A DNA stretch of 64,000 nt from Apricaphanius iberus. Lineage: Eukaryota; Chordata; Actinopteri; Cyprinodontiformes; Aphaniidae. Each line of letters starts with the position of its first letter. Within the stretch, counting starts at the first letter, position 1. Below, in pieces: positions 58,001 to 64,000 of the stretch. A program made the position numbers and the translations under genes. Under the pieces are notes generated by a model, which had not been told where the DNA came from, did no database searches, and worked only from the letters and a program-made list of their open reading frames with translations. The stretch is taken from positions 992,001 to 1,056,000 of the forward strand of contig JAPXFQ010002899.1 of assembly GCA_028564705.1 (NCBI GenBank). The letters run 5' to 3'.

Positions 58001-61000
58001 GGAAGTCTGAGTCTCTTGGAAGAAGATGGATGGAGTCAGAATGATTTTTTTTTTTTTTTGGTCTATCACGTAAAACTCCAATAAATGCATTGAAGTTTGC
58101 AGTTGTAGTTTGACACACTATGTGAATCCTTTTGCGCTGACACCGACTCTTTCCTGAGTCATGGTGGGGATGTGAAGCTGTACTCACCTTGCAGGAAACA
58201 AGCTGTAGGTAGATGGCCTCCGCCTCGCGCAAGACGCTCTGTAGGTCCAGCTTCATCGTCAGCTCATTGATATGCTGAAAGCCAGTCAGGATGAGGGAGA
58301 TGAACGCATGTCAGTAAATACTCCTGCATGTTATAACAACAGCAACAACAACAACGAGGGCAGACCTTGAGGATGGTGTTGAAATCGTGGTCTGAGCCGA
58401 TCAGCTCTCCGCGCTGCGACTCGAGGATGGAGCAGGCGATCAGCAGGTGGAAATTGTCACATGGAAGTTGAGTCCAGAGGACCTGCGGAGGAGAAGGAAC
58501 CCAGGACACAGTTTGAGGATCTAAGAGGGACGCTTCTTGTGCAGCTTAGTGGTTCTCTGCTTTAATGTTGACGTTCTTTGAGAACTCTTTCAGCTCTGAC
58601 TGCGTCTACCTACCACGACATAAACCATCAGAAGATCTTATTGCATACGAGTTGGCTACTGCTGTGTTAAAAAAAAAAGAAAAGATTCTGAATTAATTCT
58701 TACAGAAATCAAATCAACTCGCAAGTTCAAATATCTATCCTATTTCTTTCAAATAGTTTGCCCTATTTACAGCTAAAATAGGGAGGAAAAGTCCAGACGG
58801 TCATTTTAAGTCTTGTGTCTGAAAGGGCTAATATGGTTGTAGAGGTCGGAGAACTTGAGATTTGCAATGGCTTACACTAGAACTGTCCCTTTTTACTCCG
58901 AACAACAGCTTCACAAGAAGTATCGTTCAGCTCAGCTCCACAGTTCGACAAATCCACTTCAGAAACGTTGAAATAAAGTATGAAAAAAGTCTTCGGTTTT
59001 ATTTCCAACTTTCTGTTTTACAAAGAATCGAATTTGAGCTAAATAATACACTTGTTTTTTGCATAAAGAAACAAAAAAGGATTCATAATAATTCTAATCA
59101 GTTCGCACGTAAGAAAACCGTTTGCTTCCACAGCTCTCAAGCTCCGAGCCCAATCCCAATAATCAATACTTAGTCAGAGTTGGCTTGTTCTTAAAGAGAC
59201 AGTACATTACATTCATAATATGTACTAAATCACCTAAACACACAAATTATAGCATGTTTTTGCCTTAATAAGAATGATTTTAACGTTTTTAACAATTATG
59301 TGAACTTATAAAAGAAATTATTTATATTCTTAACATAAATCTTATTCACGTTATTACGAACTGTACTTTGGCCTCTACAATGGTTTCCCCTGGTAAATTG
59401 TTAATAAGTGTTAAGTCATTGAATTACTGGCATATAATTATCATAACAGCTAAAAAAAACGTTATTAATAGCACTGACTCATATATATATATATATATAT
59501 CGAACTGGATCAGATTGAATCAGATCGAATCGTAATAATCGATTCTAAGGCCATGTCCACATGTAGCCGCGTTTTTTCAAAATGAAGATTTTCTTCTGCT
59601 CCTTCAGAAAAAAAATCTCCATCCACACATAACCGGATAAATGCGTTTTTCAGCACATTCATAGACGTGGCAAACCTGTAGGGGGCAGTAGTTCTCCCAA
59701 ATCCTATCCGCTCAGAGTGACTTTCTATCTTCAGCATGCAGCAGTGATAGAGCTTGTAAAAGCAAACACACAAAACGCGCTTTAACAATGGATGATACCA
59801 ACACAGCTCTGAGGGCATAAATGCTGTTTTTGAGAGTAAAAACAGTTTGCACGTGTGATGTTTGAGCATTTTTTTTGTCGCGGATAGTGACGTTACGGCT
59901 CTTAAAACTCTGTTTTCGGCCGTCCCCACGCAGATACTGAAAACGGAGAAAACGCAAATCTCCACTTTGGGCGGAGTTTTTAAAAGGATTCGTTTTTGGT
60001 GGAGAAAATCTCAGTTTACGTGTTGATGACAGGCCAATCCGTAGAAAAATATCTCAGTTTTATGTGGACAGGGCCTAACTCTTGAGAATTGAAATCGATT
60101 CTTGTGTTTTATTTCAGACCCTAGCCATGCCTAAACGGCAAACGGTTCAACAAAAGCTTTTATTTTACTTTGGGTATACGTTTTTCAAACATTTCGGTTA
60201 AAAGTTGCAGGACTGTTTAGGGGCTTTAAATATCAAACTCTTCAGCTACTTCCTCTTTCACTCAAAAAACCCCCAAAACATTTAGCATTTGATTAAAAAC
60301 ACCAATTTAGGAAAAGTATAAAAAACATATAATAAAAGCATGAAAAGTAAAAGCAGCAATGGTATGAAAATTTAAAACAGAAAACACGAGAATCAGAAAA
60401 AGAAAACATTTAGCATTTGAAAAAAAAACAGCAATTTAAGGTAAAAAGGGGCTGAATAAATGAGCATGCAACGTTTTGCCTCCACTTCACTTTATGAGGA
60501 AAAATACCAACAATCTTCAGTGAGGTTAGTGGATGTTACCTCACAAAATGTGTAAAAGTTAATGAGGTGTGAAGGCGCTGTACACCACAGTGGGTTCACT
60601 CACCTCCCACAAGATGAGGATGTCCTCAAAGGAAAACTCTCTCTTGAACCAGATGAGCAGCCAGCGGAAACAGAAGCAGAGCGAGCCGCTGTCCTGCGAG
60701 TCTGAGCCGCAGAGAAAAAGAGCACCTTCAGCGTTCTCATTTTGGTGGGAAATAAATCCAAAAACCACGTGGCGAGACCCGAGAGTATGCATCGTTTTAG
60801 GGCGTAACAAAGCGGATGCACCAAAGACGCTGATCTGCTTTCCTGACCTACTTCCCCCTCCCAAATCATTTGCTTCAGGGCTCAGATCACTATCCAGTCT
60901 GACCGGAAGGAGAGCAGCTCCACTAACCGAGGAAGTCGCACAGCTCTGGGTCCAGAACCTTCAGCAACGCGCTGAGCTGAAGGAGCTGCTGCTTCATAGC

Positions 61001-64000
61001 CTCCTGGGACTCCTCAAAGTTCTGGTGCTGCAAACACACACACACAGAAAAAAAATAGAGGCTGCACTTTCTAGAAACATGACAAATACAACAGCTGCTC
61101 AGAAGAAGACAGAAAACAGCTTTGAGTTGAAATTGGGAAGGTTCTCAACTAACCACCAGCTGCATGAAGCCAGTCAGACACCAGAAGGACTCCACTTCGT
61201 TCTGAGTGACGAAGAGGATTGGAGCGAGGAGGTCGCTCATCCCCTGGACGTAACCTGGACAAACAAGAACAAAACGAGGAAATGTAAGAACGATAAGAGA
61301 CGAGTGAACAGAGGCACAAACTCTTCTAATGGACATCAGTCATAAACAACTATCGACCTGCCGCCCTGACATACCACATCATGAAGGTCCTGGAGAGACT
61401 CCTGTTGCCCCACCCGAGTAAACAAACCAGAACCTATCAGGACCCGCTGCAATTTGCTTATCGCCATGGAGTTGAAGATGCCATCATCAACCTGCTTCAA
61501 CCAACCCACTGTCAATTGTGCAAAGCAGGCAGCACTGTGAGAATCGTGTTCTTTGATTACTCCAGTGAATTTAACACAATTCAGCCTGATTTGCTTCGTC
61601 AGAAACTCCTGAAGACCCAAGTGGAGGCCTCAACAATCAGCTGGATGAATGACTACCTGACAAGCAGACCACAATTTGTGAGACTGAAGGATTGTATGTC
61701 AAACCAGCTGGTCAGGAGCACAGGAGCACCACAGGGGACTGTACTCTCACCATTCATTTTCACTCTGTACACCCAGTATAAGACGGAGACCTGTCATCTG
61801 CAGAAACACTCAGATGACTCTGAAATTGTCGGGTGTATCAGAGATGGAGAAGAAGCTGAATACAGAGAGCTGGTGGACCGCTTTGTGGCATGGTGTAGAA
61901 GCAATCATCTTACCTTGAATGTGAACAAAACAAAGGAGACAGTTGTAGATTTCAGAAGAAACAGGTAGAAGTCAAAGACTGTCTCCATCATGGGAGAAGA
62001 AGTGGAAGTGGTTGAGGGGAACAGATACTTGAGAATAAACAGTGAAGCCGTCTACAAGAAGCGACAGAGCAGACTGTACTTTTTAGGAAGCTGAGGTCCT
62101 TCAAAGTTTGCAGTAAGATGCTGCAAATCTTCTAAAAGTCTGTTGTGGAGAGTGTCATCTATTCGCCCATCATCTGTTGGGGCAGCAGCAGCAGAGCCAG
62201 GGACTTAAAACGGCTCAACAACCTGATAAAGAAGGCTGGTTCTGTTCTTTAAAGCATCTGGAGACGGTGATGCAAAGAACGAGTCTTCACAAAATAAAAT
62301 ACAAATTATGGAAAACCCTGAGCGTCCTGTTCACGATACCATCCTACAACAACAGAGTGTCTTCAGTCTGAGGCTTCTTCAGCTTAACAGATCTACACCA
62401 GCTCCTTAAATAATTAATTACTGTAAGCTACAACAACACTTAATTTTCCTCTGGGGTCTATAAAGAATTTTTGAAATTTGTATTCAAAGAGCTTGAATGA
62501 TCTGCAGCCAGTTCTTTGTTAACTCGGCAGTGGGTGTTAGCAATTCTGGATGAAGCAGCAGCGTTTCCAGACTTCTGACTTTCAAGATGGCCAATTAACA
62601 AGAGAAAATTCTCCCAAGATTCAGATTCTGCCCAGAGAGCTCCATGTTTTAGAGTCCACAGGCCTCAGTTCACATGTTAAATGTTAAAGAACACGACAGG
62701 ACACTTAAAGACTAAAAGAATACGTCAGCTTGACTTGGGCTGAGCTCTGGAATCACGTTCCTCAGACTGAAGAGACCAAAGTGGAGATGTTTGGTCATAA
62801 TGCCAAGTAATACCTCAATCTATCGAACACGGTGGTGGAGGAGTGATGATTTGGGGTTGTTTTGCACCCATTGAGTTGACCGTAAACTTCTATAGAACGA
62901 TAAATCCAAACTACTGTAACAGATCTACATCCCAACGACTGAATTGGAAAGGAATCAAGGTGATGCAATAGTCTAGCTAAAGTCTGATCCTTAAAGCTGA
63001 CTTTTAATATTTTTTGGTTAAATTGAAGGTAAATTTGTCTCCTCAGAAGGTGGAATGCGGTCAGATCTATCCTGAAACACCCACCAAGATCGAAGTTGTA
63101 CATGCAGTAAGTCATCAGCACGTCGTGGAGCAGCGTCAGGCCGGGGTTGTCGTTGCCGGAGAAGAAAGTGTTGTTCCTGTCCGTCCTGTTGACGTCCCGC
63201 TCTGTCGGGGAACAGCAGAAAAAAGGCGGTTTGGCATCATCAACCACAACAGCTGCTGCTGCTGCAGGGCTCACGGAAAACAACAAACAGAGCTTTTGTT
63301 CTGCGGCGTGTGGCGGAGCGGACCTATCAGGCTCCTGTACCCTCTGAGGAGGGAGTTCCTCATCTCCTGCTCCTCACTAACCGACTTCCACTGCACCTTC
63401 ATCCTGAAGTACTCATCCCTGCCGACACACAAACGAGAAGAGAACCGTCTCATCGATAGAGCCGACTTGTAAAGCTGAACATGCAGGAGTGAGAGAACTG
63501 ACGTTTTGAGTCGAAGAATGTCCTCCCTTTCCTTTGAGGTGCTTTTCCAGGGATAGAAACCAAGGAGGAACTTCCAGACTTCTTTCCTGAGCGATGGAGT
63601 GATGCCCTGCAAGGTTTATACACATTTAGTTTGTGCTGTGTTACAAATAAACAACGTTCTGCTACTCCTCGTCCTGTCGTACCCCTCTGAACACCAATTC
63701 TTTGACTTTCTCTGGTTCTTTCACACGACCCTCAGCATCCAGAAACTCCTCCCATTTGTCCAGAGCTTGCCCCCTGGTCACTTCCGGCTTGGCGCCAAGC
63801 TCCACGCCCTGGATGGGGTAAACACAGACCATCATTAGGAGGCACGGTCACGTCTCCGACGCTCCCCATGTTGCTTTTGCGTCCTTTTCTTACGCAGGTG
63901 ATGAGCTCAAACCCAGGCTCGTCATCGGGCTGCGGCGGCAGACCCGGATCCTGAGCGGAGCGTGTGGCGGCGGTGTCGGGAGGCCGGAGAGCGGCACGGA
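55030..64000 (-). CDS. tbc1d17: TBC1 domain family member 17 (Rab GTPase-activating protein), 3' part
   Basis: Stimulates GTP hydrolysis by Rab proteins on endosome/autophagosome membranes. Exons: 63894-64000 (cut by the window), 63683-63808, 63503-63606, 63324-63418, 63085-63201, 61154-61254, 60928-61027, 60604-60701, 58366-58482, 58188-58274, 55030-55182; all borders AG/GT, one frame, 400 residues plus stop. Seen: linker DDEPGFELITC; TBC start FRGGITPSLRKEVWKFLLG; DEYFRMKVQWKSV; arginine-finger motif IERDVNRTDR; glutamine-finger YVQGMSDLLAPI; DSQDSGSLCFCFRWLLIWFKREF; VLWTQLP and FHLLIACSIL; then HINELTMKLDLQSVL. Both catalytic residues are present. The C-tail after ELPRKVKQVLGL is short and Ser-rich. 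TBC1D15 is the close paralogue; synteny with nucb1 favours TBC1D17. The 5' exons lie beyond 64000. Confidence 0.93.
55640..55995. mobile_element. Tc1 scraps in the last tbc1d17 intron
   Basis: GGTTTGGGCTTTGACTAGGCCATTCTAGC (about 55684) and later CATGTTGGAAAC resemble antisense Tc1 transposase landmarks. Too short for more. Confidence 0.4.
56020..57062 (+). mobile_element. Rex3 (RTE clade) LINE fragment, copy 2
   Basis: Plus-strand RT: GCGTLDQLYTLSRVLEG, CFVDLKKAFDRV, then after a stop and shift near 56457, VRAGLRQGCSLSPILF, MDRISRRSQGVEGIRF, LLFADHVVLLASSKRDLQ (FADD changed to FADH), and IYVPTLIYGHELW-type residues near 56950. CAGGGTTGCTCTTTGTCACCG is the Rex3 primer-like block. It ends abruptly at about 57062 where a GGTGTGTCCACACC-type element starts. 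In the last tbc1d17 intron, antisense to the gene. Confidence 0.75.
57063..57960. mobile_element. Probable MITE starting GGTGTGTCCACACC
   Basis: The left end GGTGTGTCCACACCAAACTCG directly abuts the broken Rex3 copy. Inner sequence is rich in GCGC/CGCG words and at 57800-57915 contains AACGCGAATGCAC and CGCGAATTGTTTGAGC, the style of the matching arm. The right terminus was not fixed. Confidence 0.4.
58483..59500. other. tbc1d17 intron, no repeat recognised
   Basis: AT-rich intron sequence; TA repeat at 59481-59500. Confidence 0.4.
59503..60125. mobile_element. AATCGATT-type element with a nested GGCC-ended MITE
   Basis: The inner MITE 59549-60075 has ends GGCCATGTCCACATG and TATGTGGACAGGGCC and is flanked by TAA on both sides (59546-59548, 60076-60078), the TWA duplication expected of PIF/Harbinger elements. 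It interrupts AATCGATTCTAA...TTGAAATCGATTC arms like those at 23.1-23.5 kb. Confidence 0.6.
61346..62475 (+). mobile_element. L2-like LINE fragment in a tbc1d17 intron
   Basis: From ALTYHIMKVLERLLLPHPS through DPLQFAYRHGVEDAI, VFFDYSSEFNTIQPDLL, GAPQGTVLSPFIFTLYT, HSDDSEIVG (YADDS changed to HSDDS), NHLTLNVNKTKETVVDFRRN, then across a stop to SRARDLKRLNNLIKKAG. The 3' end (TAATTTTCCTCTGGGGTCTATAAAG) is family-typical. 195 codons remain open (61381-61968). Antisense to tbc1d17, between the arginine-finger and glutamine-finger exons. Confidence 0.8.
62740..63005 (+). mobile_element. Tc1 relic in a tbc1d17 intron
   Basis: GAGACCAAAGTGGAGATGTTTGGTCATAATGCC and CACGGTGGTGGAGGAGTGATGATTTGGGG are sense-strand landmarks of a fish Tc1 transposase gene, followed by AATCAAGGTGATGCAATAG and AAAGTCTGATCC pieces. 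It ends about 80 bases from the donor of exon 63085-63201. Heavily decayed. Confidence 0.65.

Noticed and set aside
60569..61345. 258-codon plus-strand ORF
   Set aside because: It runs antisense through three tbc1d17 exons and their introns and has no domain.

Overview
The window reads as nuclear DNA of a teleost fish. Three vertebrate genes are split into short exons with GT/AG introns. The rest is AT-rich and crowded with transposons typical of fish: Rex3/RTE, L1, L2-like and CR1/L2-group LINEs, Tc1 copies, hAT-like and TTAA-flanked MITEs. No bacterial features, CRISPR arrays, rRNA or intact tRNA genes were seen. All family names rest on motif and exon-structure recognition by eye, without a database search.

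Layout. 0-11 kb is gene-poor: an internally deleted L2-like LINE (0.4-1.35 kb), a three-level nest of MITEs (2.5-4.7 kb) and a 5'-truncated L1 on the minus strand (6.0-9.3 kb). 11.3-17.5 kb holds a multi-exon, apparently intact minus-strand gene for a CACTA/EnSpm (Tnp2-type) transposase. A decayed THAP-domain start lies in one of its introns on the other strand. 17.5-27 kb is a transposon field: TTAA MITE, Tc1 pieces, a Rex3 fragment, and a 2.2-kb Tc1 element containing a solo-LTR-like insertion.

27.3-35.0 kb (probable untranslated first exon near 40.45 kb) is nucb1 on the minus strand. Twelve coding exons join in frame to a 445-residue nucleobindin-1 with signal peptide, nesfatin-1-like peptide, two EF hands and a coiled coil. 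35-41.5 kb holds MITEs, including an element nested in a hAT-like MITE. 41.8-44.2 kb is a D-type cyclin (ccndx-like) on the minus strand, four coding exons and 314 residues, with a TATA box and a short upstream ORF. 44.8-54 kb is Tc1 remains, a LINE nested in another LINE, and unassigned sequence. 55.0-64.0 kb is the 3' part (11 exons, 400 residues) of tbc1d17, whose 5' end lies beyond the window.

From memory, NUCB1 and TBC1D17 both map to human 19q13.33, so the order here looks like conserved synteny and supports nucb1/tbc1d17 over their paralogues nucb2/tbc1d15. The genes do not form a pathway: nucb1 is a secretory-pathway calcium-binding protein, the cyclin acts in the nucleus with CDK4/6, and TBC1D17 is a Rab GTPase-activating protein. 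The less ordinary items are the intact transposase gene with small phase-0 exons, a cyclin D gene lacking its usual third intron, a dispersed repeat whose copies share a peptide-level pattern, and several datable nested insertions.
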